Shown here in pieces: positions 1 to 13,269 of a stretch of DNA of 64,000 bases; the first letter of the stretch is position 1, and each line of letters opens with the position of its first letter. Below the pieces are notes generated by a model. It ran no database searches. It saw nothing but the letters and a program-made list of their open reading frames with translations, and was not told where the DNA came from. A program made the position numbers and the translations under genes. This stretch comes from Meloidogyne chitwoodi (Eukaryota > Nematoda > Chromadorea > Rhabditida > Meloidogynidae). Location of the stretch: positions 992,001-1,056,000 of the forward strand of contig JACZZP010000007.1 in the NCBI GenBank assembly GCA_015183035.1. The letters are read 5' to 3'.

Positions 1-1241
1 TTTTAGTATTTTATTCTATAATTTTTAATTAAATTTTATTTTTTTTAATTTTATATATTTCTAAAAATAATATATTTTCCAAAAATTTAGTTTATTAATT
101 TAATTATTAATTAATTAAATTTAATTTTTATTTAAATATATTAATTCACCTCCTTTTTTGTTTCCATGGCTTTTTAAATAAATAAAATAATGACATATAA
201 ATAAATAAAAACTGCCAAATGCCGTCAATTACCTAAACACGTTTTTTACCTTTTTTACTAAATAATAATAATATTAAATAATAAATATTATTATTTTATT
301 AAAAAAGTCAGTCTCTCTTTTTAACGTTTAAAATTATGTAAAAGGGTGTAGTATATTTAATTAATTAATATTTACATATTTTTTTTTATTTAAAAATATC
401 AAAATTTAATAATTTAATATTTTTTACTTAAAAAACTTTCCTTTATTTTTAAGCTTTAGTTAATTATTTTATTTTTTTATTAATCTGTAATATTTATATT
501 TATTTTTTAAATTTAGGACAGTAATATATTTTTATTATTAAAAATAAATAAATTAATTTATACCTTTATATCTTTCTCATAAATATTTAATAAATATTTT
601 TAATTAAAATATTTTAATTTTTTAAAGTTGTGTGAGAAATTTAAAAAATATTATTATTTAATTTCGTGATTATTAAATTATTAATTATTATATTATATAT
701 ATTTTATTTTAATTGGAGTCAATTTTCTTTATTTAAAAAAAGCACTAGACAAATTAAAAAATTAAAATTTTTATTTTATTTAAAATGTTTTTTTTGGTAT
801 ACACGATATGATAAATTAATTAATTAAATAATTATTTAATTAAAATTAAAGATATATTTCAATATTCTCTAAAATTCTAATAATTTTTTATTTAAAATTC
901 TGATATTTATTTAAAACATCTTTTGCACCGAAACGTCCCAATTGATAAATTTTTATTTAAAATAATTTTTTTTATTAAAAAAGAAAAGAAAATTTATTAA
1001 TAAATATATAATAAGGTAATTAATTAATAAAAATATTTATTTATTATTAAAGTTATTTTAATTATTTTATTTTTTTTAATAATTTATTTAGAAAGAATAA
1101 TATTTTATATTTTTTGGGTTTTTTTAAAAAAACAATAATATTTAAAATAAAAGTAAAAATTAAAATATATTTTAGAACAAAATTTAAAATAAAGTTTATT
1201 TATTTAAATTAATTTCTTCTAAAATTCTCAGTTAAAAATTA
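1..1241. other. A+T-rich intergenic left edge
   Basis: Almost pure A/T sequence with long T and A runs and no open frame with codon-like structure on either strand. It is the upstream flank of the globin gene. No TATA box, RNA gene or inverted repeat could be supported. Confidence 0.6.
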
Positions 1242-2995
1242 ATGGGATCTTCTCTTTGTGTTCCAAGACAATCAAATAATCAAAATAAAACTAAAATTAT
1301 TACTTCTTCTTCTTGTCTTTCTAATGAACAATCTAATCCTTTTGAGGTTTTTCTTTTAATTTAATTAATTCTAAAAAATACATTTTATAAGAAGACATAA
1401 CCAAGTTATTTTAGAAGAATAAAGTTATCTCTTTTTTTAATCAAAAGTTCTCTGATATAAAAAACAATAAAAAAAGATTAATCCCTTTAGGTTGTCCTCA
1501 TTTTATAAATAGAATATTTGGAGATATTCTCTTATTTTCCCTTTTCTCTAGGTGATAGTTTTTTCCATAAATTTTAATTAAAATAAAATATTTTTTTAAT
1601 TTAATTTAATTTTTTTAAAAAGAATTCATTTTCAAAAAAAGAAAGAATTTGCCTTAGAACAACATTTCAACGCCTTTCTGACCCAAAAGAAATTATTGGA
1701 CAAATATTTGTTGATATTGTTAGTGATATTTGTCCAGAATTTAAAAAAGTTTTTTTTATTTTTAATTTAAAATTAAAATTAATAAAAAAAAGATTTTTGG
1801 TGTTGATCGTGCTCCAAAGGCTTCAATGCTTAAAATGCCAAAACTTGGTGGACATGCTAGTCGAATGGCTGATTTTATTGAACAAGTATATTTAATTAAT
1901 TATTATTTTTTTTAATTATAAAAGATTTATTTTTAAAGATGACTTTAATGATTGGTTTTACTGAAAATTTGGCAGGTGCTTGGCAATTGGTTAGAAAAAC
2001 TGGTAAAAAATAATAAAATTATTTTTTTTTTAAATTTCAAAATTTTATAGTTAAATATTAAAAAAATTTTATTGAAATATTAACCATAAAATTTAAAAAA
2101 AATGAAATTTTTTGACATTAACTTTTATTTAAAAAATGTTTTTAGTTGGGCGCAGCATATTATAGGGCGCAGACATATAAATATTCTTTTTATTTTAAAG
2201 TCTGCGCCCATTTAAGATTATGCGCCCAAACATACCTTAAAATAATTTTTATTTTTAAAGGTCGTTTACATGCAAAAGTGCCATTTCTTGAACAAAATCA
2301 AAATCAATTAGAGCATAATTATATTGCTATTGTTAATGATAATTTTTCTGAACAATTAATACCTTATTTAAGTGGAGAAAAAGTTTTCTTTTTTTTTAAT
2401 TTTTAAAATTAATTAATTAAAAAAATAGGTAGAGCCAATTATTGAAGGAAAAAATGATGCAAATAAAACTGAAGCAGACAGAAGAAAATCACGTATTCAA
2501 CAAAATTATAGTCAACAATTTGTTTGTGATGTTTGGAGAAGATTTTTCTCTGTTAGTTTTTATTTTTCATTTACAAGATTTCTGATTTATCTAAAACTCT
2601 TTTGTTTTACTAATCTCTGACTTATCCCAACTAAACAATTTTAGCTTTTGCACAATCCCCTAATTATTAAAGTTTGAGATTTTATCCAAATTGATTCCAA
2701 AGTTATCAAATGTCTCAATATTAATTTTGTTTAAATAAAAAGGTCTGTACATCCCAAATGAATGAAGCATTTGAATTAGAACGTCAAAAATGCCTCAATG
2801 CAGATAATCAAAAAACATTAGCTCCACACCAACATGTAGAGGAAGCAGAAAGGAGAAAAAGAATAAATGCTGTATTTTTATTTAAGTATTTTTTAATTAA
2901 TTTAATTTTTAAAGGAAAGAGCAAATGAACTTGAAGCAAGTTTACCTCAAATACAACAACAAAAACAAGAAGAATTATTTGAAGATCCTTTTTAA
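1242..2995 (+). CDS. Globin family protein, eight exons
   Basis: Haem-binding globin of the divergent nematode type. Exons read 1242-1346, 1623-1748, 1793-1885, 1939-2002, 2261-2382, 2429-2551, 2743-2871 and 2915-2995, with phases that fit, giving about 280 residues. The globin fold is seen from KERICLRTTFQRL (helix A) through LGGHASRMADFIEQ (helix E, likely distal His) to TGRLHAKVPFLE (helix F, likely proximal His) and the helix G/H segment ending near PYLSGE. A polar extension of about 110 residues, rich in Q, E and R, follows the globin core, which is longer than a myoglobin-like chain. The protein starts MGSSLC, so the Gly2 could be myristoylated and Cys6 palmitoylated; membrane attachment is inferred. 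The oxygen or redox role is unknown. Confidence 0.85.
2146..2229. repeat. 84-bp nested hairpin in a globin intron
   Basis: The outer arms TTGGGCGCA (2146-2154) and TGCGCCCAA (2221-2229) are perfect inverted copies. Inside them GGGCGCAGAC (2165-2174) pairs with GTCTGCGCCC (2200-2209). It lies in the fourth intron of the globin gene and is far richer in G+C than its surroundings, so it is probably a tiny MITE or foldback insertion. No target duplication is visible. Confidence 0.6.
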
Positions 2996-4666
2996 TTTTT
3001 TAAAAATAAAAATATATATACAGTACATATTAATTAAAATAAAATTCTAAATATTTCATTTTAAAAAAGACAGTTCAGTGCAAAGGTTTGAGTGTCTTAA
3101 GATTACGGTTTTTGGGCAAAACTTTTTTATTTTTCGACCATTTTTAAATATTTTTTGTATATAAACAAAAATATTTGAGAGAAAATTATAATCTTTTTTT
3201 AAGAAGGGGTTGAACAACTCTGTTAATTTTATAAAATATTAATTTTTTTTAAATCCAAATCTTTATTTTTCTCCCTTAAATTATTTAAAAAAATATTAAT
3301 TTTAATAATATTTTTTATGGTAATATCTAAATTCAGCAGTAAAATTAGGTAAGCAAATCATACTTAAAATGAGAGTTTTTGGCAATATCAAAGCTTAAAG
3401 ATTGATAAGAATTATATCAAGTTAGACAGTTAGAGAAAGAGAAATAGTTAACTAATTTAATAAATAATAATATTAATTTAAATAAAGCAATATTTATATA
3501 TAATATCTGGCCAATAAATCGAACTTCTTTTTCTCTTTATAATTGTTTGCACTCTGCGCGAGGAGGAATAATTTTACTGAAGATAGAAGAAGAAAAAAAG
3601 AGGAAGAACTAGAAAATAAAAAAGACAAATAAATAAATGTACATCATCTTTATAGAACGATATAAATATAATAAATATTTTATTTATAAGATTTGAACAA
3701 GACTAAAAATAATAAATACTTTTTTTTTAAAAAAAAGAGAAAGTTAAAGAAATTGAGTGAAAAAATAATTTCGAAAAAAAGTACAGAGAAAATACTAGAA
3801 TTGTTTTGTACTCTCTCTATTAATATAAAAATCATTTTTTTAGTCTTTTATTTTTGCAAAAATAATTTTTAATGGCTATTTTTGTTTATTTTATATATTA
3901 AAAATAATAAATTCATAAAAATTAATTTAAATAACTACTGTCCATTTAAAAATATTTTTTATTCAAAATATTTTTTTCTTCTGCCAATCATATCGTTTTA
4001 CCGATAAGTATAAGAGTAATATACATTAATAATTTTATACTTCTAATACTGTCAGGTAATTCGGCATGATTTGGTAAGATATTGGAATACCTAAAAATAA
4101 ATTAATATTTAGAATAAAAATATTAATTAAATTTTATAAAAACAACAATAAAATAATACTTTTTTATTAGAAGACCTTAAGTATGTAGCAAAAATAAATA
4201 TTTAAATAATTATTTGTTTTGGCATAACGTAAAATTAAAAAATAGTATACAAAAAACAGCGAAAAAAACGGTTTGGGTTAGTTCATTGTTCCAGTTAAGT
4301 GTCCCTCTAAAAGAACTGTTCAGTGTCACTCATTTTTAACTTTTTACTATGTTTTTTATGGAAAATTGTGGTTGGGGTTCCCATGAAAAAATTTAGGAAG
4401 GAATATGGAGATCATCCTAGAAGACGAAAGAAAAAAAATGTCGAAAAAAGATTTTTTAAATTATTAACACTGAACTGACCCCTTGTGAGACACTGAAAGG
4501 GCAATACTGAACAGGCCCGTCGCTAAAAAATAAAAGAGAAAGTTTGAGAATTTTTCTTATGTGCTGCTTGTGTTTTGTTAACGTATAAATTATATTTGAT
4601 GATATTAATTTTTAATTAGTTTTATTTCAGTAATTAATTTATTTAGAGATTGATGATAATCATTGT
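2996..4666. other. Intergenic region between globin and SMG-1
   Basis: A+T-rich DNA with no gene seen. Part of 4240-4520 is less A+T-rich and contains several scattered copies of a CTGTTCAGT-like word in both orientations, too diverged to define an element. An AG acceptor after TTTTATTTC at about 4630 lies 37 bp before the SMG-1 start and could be a trans-splice site. Confidence 0.5.
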
Positions 4667-7600
4667 ATGGTCGGGGAACAAAATAATAAAGAAGCGGAGC
4701 TCCGAAACAATGTCGCAATCGCTAATGAGCGTTCAGCGTCACAACCATTTACTCAAAGCTTTATTGTATTGGATCCATCTGACATAGCCCATTTACAACG
4801 TGTTTATCCTGAAATTGTTGATGAATTGAACGGTTGAATGTTTTTTAATAAAATTTGTAAAACTTTGTATTAATTTTTAAAGATTCTTTTACTCGTCTTA
4901 AAGAAGCTGGTGCTGATTGGAGTTTTGCAAAAAATGAAGAGCGTAGTTTATTAACTTGTTTAGCTTCATTTCTTCCTTTGGTTTCTGTTCGTAGCTCCAT
5001 TTTTTTGGTTTTTTATTTATTTTTAAATCAAAATTATAATTATTTTTCAGCTTCGTGGATTAAATCCAAGTTTATTTTCATTATTATTTGAAATACTTCC
5101 GATTGCCGATATGTGGATAATAAATAATTCAATGGATGTTCACTCTGCATTATTACGTCTTGCGTTTACTTACGCACACCTGTTTGTTTTTAATTTTTTT
5201 TATAGAATACCTAAACTTTTTAGTCACGATCAATTTCTCTCGAGTAGTGAACTTTTACAAAATGGGCCTTCCATTGGGAATAATTTTGCCCAAAATGCTA
5301 CTTTTTCTCCTTCAAAATCATCTTCGTCCACAGACCAATTGACAAGCAAATATTTTGGACAAATTTTAATCAAATTTTCTTCACTTTTAAATCTTTTTGA
5401 ATATCTAAATGCTCGTTCACAATCTTTAGTTGTTGGTTGGCTTTTGAAATTAACTTCTGCTATTTCTGAACAATTTAGAGCTGTGAAAGAAGTTTTTATT
5501 TAAAAATTTTTGAGAATTTATTTCTGGTTAAATTTGAAATTATTTTTTTAATTTTAGCTTAAAGAAGTTTTTATTTTACGTTCATCAATGCTTAACACAT
5601 TTTTCAAATTACATAAATTTAAATCACCAGAACAGCGCAAACTTTTTCTTCGGTGTATGTATAAAATGCAGACATTTAATCTTCTACAACAAGATGATCA
5701 AAGAAGTCGTCAATTGCGTTTAACTTTCATTAATGAATTTTTACATAATGCTACAAAATTGGGTTCTGAACATTTTCGAATTTTATGGACAAGGACACCT
5801 TTTACATTTTTGATAAAGTTGTTTTAATTTTAATTATATTTTCTTATATTTTTTTATAGATTATTTGGTCTTATTGAACATAATAACCAACGTTTATCAC
5901 CTATAAATGGATGGGATACTTTTGATATTAATGAAATTCAACAACAACAAAAATTGGGACCTCCACTAATGGAAGCATTTGAATTTAAATTAATAGCAAA
6001 TTTTCTTTTTAATCAAAAATGCATTGGAATTGAACTTGAAGAGTTTGTTTTATATATTTAAATTTATAAAAATTCTTTAAGATTATCCATTTCTAAGGAT
6101 TGGATTAAATCTGCTTCAGAATTGCTTTATGAATCTTTAAATCAATCAAAAAATGTTAAAACAAAAAATATTTTATCATCAGAAAATGATGTTTGTTTTT
6201 TATTTAAAAAGTTAATTATTTATTTTAGAAATTAATATCTTCAACATTAAAACATTGGCATTTCTTAATTGGTCATTTCGCTTTTTATTGTATTGCAAAT
6301 AGAATGCGTACTCCAGTTGGAGGAAATCCTTTAGAAACATTTACAAAATTTGAAAGTATTTTTATTTTTTAATTTTTATTAAAAAAAATTTTTATTAGGT
6401 GAATTGCGCTCTCTTTTTGCTCAAATAATACTTCGAAAGCCATCTGAATTGCCTCAAAAACCTTTAGCTCATACAGATTTAGAACAACAAAATTTGCGTG
6501 ATGAAAAATTAGAAAATGATGACAAAAGAGGTTTTTTAATTAAAAATATTTTAATTTTATTATTTGTTTTATAGTTTTACGTCACGTAGAGGATTGGTTT
6601 CGTGTTCGAATGCTTAATCATTCTATAGAATGTATGGATAAATTAATGTGTTTTTCAATACGTGGTTCAGTTTTGGAATTTGTAGAAAGTTTAGCATTGG
6701 TAATTAATTAAATGTTTTATGTACCTTAAATTTTTAAAAATTTGTTTAACAGAATTCTCGTCAATTTTTTCTTGTAAATGAGAGTAGTTGTACTGACTGG
6801 CTTACTCGTACAACACTTCCATTAATGGGAGTTGCATTTTCTAATGGCAATTATTCTCAAATTGTACGTTTAGCTGCTCCTATCTTCAATGAAGTGGAAA
6901 AGAAATTTTTATTAACTGGTACAAGAATTTTTTAATTTGTCTTCGATTAAATTTTTGTTTTCTTAGGTTCTCAGATCCGTTTAGACTCTTCCACAGCATT
7001 TGTTATTTGTTGGCTTGTTCGTTCTTTTGTAGAATTGGGAACAACACAATCAATAAAAGGAGTTCAACGATGGGCAGAAAAAATATTTTTTACAAATGAA
7101 TTATCGTTTGATTGGTGTAAATCTGCTGCTTTATTGGCTGAAGCACGGTTAGGAACTTTTTAGATAATTTTTATTAATTTATTTTTCAGAGTTGAAGAAG
7201 CTTTAGAAGGCTTTTTGACTTTTCAAAAATTACAAATAAATCAAAAAGAAAATAAAAAAGATGATAATAATGAATCTAAAATCAGTATAAAATCTCAATC
7301 ACATATACTTTGTGCTGTTGGGGAAATGGCGCTTAGGGCCACTACAGTTTTACGAAATCCTAGAATTTCTTCCAGGTTGATCAAATTGTTTAATTTATTT
7401 TTTGTATTTTTTCCAGAATTTTTGATGCATTCGGCAAACAAGCGAATTTAATATTTAATGAAGATGACAAATCAACAAAGTTACAAAAACAATTTTATGA
7501 GCTGCAATGGAAAAGGTTTGACTATTTGGGTTATTTTAAATTTCATATCTTCTCTATGAATAATTACAAAAAAATGTGATTAAGTGGAAAAGTTGCTGGT

Positions 7601-10600
7601 TTTTATTTGCTTTATTCATGTGTTTATCTTTAATAAACATTTTAAGAGTTGTTTCTCTTTCTTCATGGGATCAAATTGATCAAAATAATATTGAAGAATC
7701 TATACAAGTTCAAAAACACAAATTCCTTGATTGGGAAAACCGAGGACGTTTATTCGAAGCAGAAATTGAAGCTCTTCGCCTTTTTAAATTGCGCAAACAA
7801 CGAATGAGCGGAGATTTGTATATAGATGATGGAACTAATATTAGTGAGACTCTTTATGCATTACAGGTTTATTTAAATGTTATAAAATTAATTTAATTAT
7901 TCTTCTTAAGGATGAATTGAGTGATTCTGCTCATTTTTTGCTTCTTTCTAATACTGAACGTACTGATGGTTTAGAACATGCACGTCATGCTCTTTTACAC
8001 GCTGTTTGTACTGGCATTCAACATTTACAAAAGGGGGGTGGACAACAACAATTTGTTTATTCAAAGCAATCGATGCGTAGTCCAAATAAGCAACAGCAAA
8101 ATCAAAGTAGTGGAATACCGGTTGTTTTTTTTTACATTTATTTTTTAATTTTATTGATATTTTTAAAGTTTTTATTGGAATTTGATTTTGCTGAGCTTTT
8201 ACGTGAATGGAAATTGGCAACGTTTCATCGTATTGAACTTGGTCAAATGTATTGTAGTTGGATGGAACGTCTATATGGAGGTCAACAGAAAGAGCACGGC
8301 TATTTACTTCGAAAAATGCATCGTGATATGGCACAATTTGTGAGATTTTATATAAAATTTTCAAAAGATTATTCTTCAATTTATTTAAATTTATTTTAGG
8401 CAATAGAGTCCGGTAATTCTCAACTTGCCTCATTGCATTCATGGATGGCAACCACTACATCAACACCACAACAAACAAATGACATTGTTCCAATGATTAG
8501 CAATGGATTTAATCAAATCAATTTTGCTTCAATGATGCCACAAATTCGAGTAATTTTTTAAGCAAAAATTCTCTCACCTCTTTATTTCTCATCCTAATCT
8601 TTATTATTCAGCAACAACAGTTTCTTGATGAAGCTTCTGCATTTAACTATTTTCAACAGCAACAATCATTTTCTCCTGCAATGTTTTCGACAGGATTCGA
8701 TCAGCAACAACAATATTTTCCTTCTCAACATGTTTTGTTTATTTTTAATTATCTCATATATATTACTTTTTTTACAGATTCAACAATCCTCTGTTGAGAA
8801 TAAATTGATTCCCGTTTCAAATACTACACAAGTTCTTCTTTCCGAAGAATTTGATGGCGATTTTGTTAAATTATTACCAACAGAATCTTTCACTCTTGGT
8901 CAATTTGGAATTGAAATTTTTTCAGATTATGGACGTCGATTTGAACGATTGCTTGGTGATCAGCCAATCTATGAAGAATTCTGTAAAGATGTTCAACGAG
9001 AGTTCTCTTCTTTTAATAAAGAAAATGGTTTTTCTTTTGAAATGATTTTGTGGTGAATTTATTTAATTTTAAAAACTCACACTTCGAATTGGTCTCTTGC
9101 AAGAATTCTTTTTAAATCCAAAAATATTATCTCTCAAAACATTATAACACAGTTTTTATAAATTTTATTAGTCAACTTGAGCAACCGGCTTTTAAAAATT
9201 TTTGGCTTACGGTCAAGCATCGCCAATATCGTCTTTTTGAATTGGCACTTCAATCACATTTACTTTTCTTGGAAAATCTTTTCCCAGGCAAAAGTCATGT
9301 TCAAACAATGGAAGTACTTTTACGTTTTCTTAAAATGCTTACACGTCAGCCTGAATGGTTTGTGCGAATAATGAACATTTCAGGCGGTGGTGAAATGAAT
9401 TTTTGGATGGAGAGAATTGCTGTTGATGTGTGGATAGGTCTTTTCATTTTCTTAGATTACTTATGATTTTTAACTTCATATTTTTAAGGTGTAATCCCTC
9501 AATTGTTTTCTTATTTGAACCATACAAACTCTATCGTGCGTAGTATTATTAGTCTATTGCTTGATACAATTGGCCTTCATTTACCTCATGCAATTTGTTA
9601 TCAAGCGATTGTAATTGCTGAACAATTAGGTTTGTCTAATATTTAAATTGCTGAAAAATAATTTTCAATTCTTTTAGATGATTTGGACATTTTTGTAAAC
9701 ATTAATAGGAAGCAAAGCACATTAAAAACTCTTGATAAAAATGATAAAGATTTCAACGAAGATGAAAATTCTAACCATAATATTGATGACAAAGATGACA
9801 CTGAAGTATCATTAACAAATAAGATTATTGTAGTGATTTTTAAAATTTAAATTTCATTTTAAAATTCATTTTAAAATTCAAAGGAACCTTCAGTAAAATA
9901 TCAACAACAGACAAATTTGGTAGATTGTTGTCGAGCATTAGTCAATTCACTTTCTGGAATCCATCCGCGTTTAGTTGGAGAAACACGAACATTTTGGTTT
10001 GTTAGACTTTTTTAATGGGACATTTGTAGAAATCTATTCAATTTCTTTTTCCAGTTATCAGAATATTCCTTTTTTACGATTTTTTAAATTTTAAGCAATG
10101 CTCTTAGAAGAATTGCTCTTTTGAACGATGAACATTGGCTTTATGTTTTATCTCAATTCGATCATCAGTTGAATCGTCTTCTCAGAGCGTTAGCTTCTTT
10201 ACCTGCTGCAGTACAAGCACAACAAAATCTAAAACAAAAATTAAATATTGGTTCTTATTTGGAAAAAGTTTTTTTTAATTATAAATATTTTTAATTTTTT
10301 TCTAAAAATTAGGTTCATCTTTCTTTATATTCTCTTTACAATAAAACTTGTGTCGCTATTGATGATTCTACGCAAAGTGAAAATGATCTTCAATTTATTG
10401 CCGATTATGCCGAACAAATACGAGATTCGTTGGATATTTTGAATGAACAAAATTCGATAGGAAATTATCGAAAAGCTTGGGAACCTTTTAGAAAAGTATT
10501 CTTTTTCTTTTATTTTTATAGTTTTGTTTTCAGATACTCTCTAATCTGAACAAACGAGCATTGAAACGCACTTCATTGTGTCTTAATATAGCAAAAATTT

Positions 10601-12536
10601 CTCCAGTTCTAAGCGAATTGGGATCAACTGTTATTCCTCTGCCTGGACAAGAACATAGGCCATTTAATGAGTTGGTTACTATACAAACAATGTCTCCTAT
10701 TGCCTATGTTCTACCAACAAAAACTCGTCCAAAGAAAATTTCTTTTATCGGAAGTGATGGAAAAACGTGAAATTTAAAAAAAATTACTTTTATTTACACT
10801 TTGCTTTTTTCAGTTACACATTTCTCTTCAAAGGACAAGAAAACCTTTATATTGATGCTCGATTGATGCAATTACTACGTGCCTGTAATACTATATTTTC
10901 TGATCCAAAAAATCAACGACAAATGGATACACGTCCTTTTTATAATACTGCTACTTATTCGGTTACACCTCTAGGTCCACGATGTGGTCTAATTCAATGG
11001 GTGGAAGGTTCTATACCACTATTTCAACTTTATTGGAAATGGCGTGTTCGACGGGTGAGATGTTGTTTAAAAATAATTACGCATTTCAATTTCTCTCTTT
11101 ATCTTTCTTTATAATAATCATAATTTAGGCAAAATTTTTGGCCGAACTTGAGGAGATTAAATTAAATAAACAACAAGCAAATCCAAACAATTCTATGCCT
11201 TCATCAAAACGAGGCGGACTTATTGACATTTCTCAAAAGCAGAAGAATAATATAACAGATAAAGCTGTTACTACCTCATCAACTGAACCAGAACGCCCAA
11301 TTGAACATTTCTTTAATAAATTAAAGGCTGTCTTTGCAGAGAATGTTTGTGTCTTTTTTATTTAATTTTATCTATTTTTCAATTTTACAGGATATCGCCA
11401 AGGAACGCTTGGTAGATCGCCGTCGATGGCCTCATAAGCTTGTGATGCGTGTACTTCGCGATTTAATTGATGAGACACCGAGAGATATTCTTTCAAAGTA
11501 ACAATTCAAAATTTTTTTTTGATAATGTATTTTTTAGAGAGATTTGGATGCATTCTGCCACTTCTGCTGCATGGTGGGAGCGAACTCAAAACTTTGCTCG
11601 AACTACAGCTGTTGCCTCAATGATTGGGGCTCTTTTCGGTTATATTCATTTTATATGCGTTTATATTTTTATTTTTAAAGGGCTTGGTGATCGTCATCCT
11701 GACAATGTCCTTGTTAATTTAAGTACTGGTCAAGTTGTTCATGTCGATTGGAATGTTTGTTTTGGGAAGGGCAAACAATTGCGTGTCCCTGAAATTGTTG
11801 AATTTCGTCTTACTGGCAATATTATGCACGCATTTGGTCCAACAAAAGTGGAGGTGAATTGTTATTTCTTATTTTAAGACATTCGGGAAGCATTATCCTA
11901 GCTGATAATTTAAATATTTTTTTAGGGAATTTTTCGTCAGTCTTGTGAACGCGTACTCGAAATGATTAGAGGAGATAAACAAGTTCTTTTATTTTTGCTT
12001 GAAACTTTCAAATTTGATTCGATGCTCGACTTAACTTCATTGCAGGTTATCATTAGCAATATTTGTTATTTAAATACAAAAATGAAGAGTTTAATAAATT
12101 TTACATACTTATAGGGGTCTTCTACAACTCGGAAAAGTCATGAAGAAATGGCTTCAGAAATTATAAGTCGAATCGAACAAAAGCTTTTAGGTCACGAATT
12201 GATCTATAATGGAAAAGATATTGAAGGGATTGACAATGTAATGGCTTCAGGAATGTTGAGATTGCCTAAAGAAAATCTAACTGAAGAAAATAAACTTGAA
12301 GACAAAGAGAAAGGTCAAAATAATACTGAGTTAAAAGACGTCAAAAAGGAGCAAACACCCTCTTCTGAATGGATAGAAAGTGGACAATTAAATGTTGAAG
12401 ATCAGGTTTTCATTTTAATATATTCTGGATTTGAAACTTTAAAAAACTAATATTTAAGGTAGATTTGTTGATCAATGAAGCTACTGATCTAAGCAATCTG
12501 TCACTTATGTATGAGGGTTGGACTGCTTGGGTGTGA
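4667..12536 (+). CDS. SMG1: SMG-1, PIKK-family kinase of nonsense-mediated decay
   Basis: Serine/threonine kinase that phosphorylates UPF1 in mRNA surveillance. The gene has many exons. The N-terminal part is helical, HEAT/FAT-like (for example around 5040-5500 and 8190-9400). The kinase N-lobe lies near 10561-11060 with YTFLFKGQENLYIDARLMQL. The catalytic segment GLGDRHPDNVLVNL is at about 11682-11725, and the metal-binding HVDWNVCFGKGKQLRVPE follows. The last exon encodes a FATC ending YEGWTAWV, the end typical of SMG1 and not of mTOR, ATM or TRRAP. The linker between kinase and FATC is only about 100 residues, much shorter than the vertebrate insertion. The chosen ATG opens a frame that continues into the HEAT region; an additional 5' exon cannot be excluded. 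The protein is roughly 2,000-2,200 residues by eye. Confidence 0.93.
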
Positions 12537-13269
12537 AGTATAAATAAAAACTCAAAATTCCATGTGCAACATATTAAATTTGGAGAGAATATATAAGGCT
12601 TTGATTTGCAGGTTTCTTTTTTTTAATTTTCTAAAAATATCACGGATTGAATCCTATAATTTTTCTAATATTTTTAAAATATTATTTTTAAATTTACAGG
12701 AAAGAAGGCTGAATTGTTCTCTCTAATTTTAATAAAAAAACATTACTGATGTGTTCTTGTGCTTAAAATCCCCAATTTGTACAAGAAAAGTCGCAGCATA
12801 TAAATAAAGAGAATTGAATGAATTAGTATTTTTACATTATTGGCTTTTCAATGGACGAATATAATATTTTTTGTATTGACTTTTATGAATTCCCTATCAA
12901 TTAAAAAAATTATTTTCAAATAATTTCCTTATCCCCTTATACATTTAATTATCTATCATAAATCCTATCAATTTATCTTTCCTTTAATAGACCAAAAAAT
13001 ACTTTTTATTTGTCGTGAATCTATCATTGAATATTTTTTAAATCTTAAAATATTTGGTTAACAAAAAGGATTCACGGCAATCTTCGGATAAATTAATTGT
13101 TTTTAGAAAATCATTTGTCTCTTCATTAAATAAATTAAATTCTTAAATTTTAGTTTAAAATATAAAATTTGTTTTGTCAAAATCAGTTATTTTGAAAAAT
13201 AGGGCTATTTTTCATATTTATAATAAAGCAAAGTTTCAATAAGATTTCTATTAAATTATTTACATATTT
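12537..13269. other. Intergenic region between SMG-1 and NIPP1
   Basis: Holds the 3' end of SMG-1 and the upstream flank of NIPP1. A+T-rich, with no open frame, RNA gene or repeat that I can support. Confidence 0.5.

Noticed and set aside
4240..4520. Possible transposon with CTGTTCAGT words at both sides
   Set aside because: Inverted matches are about 9-11 of 16 bases with no clear end or target duplication.
11467..11877. Separate small kinase-like gene in the SMG-1 region
   Set aside because: The open frame runs through two short introns of SMG-1; the flanking exons continue the same PIKK domain.
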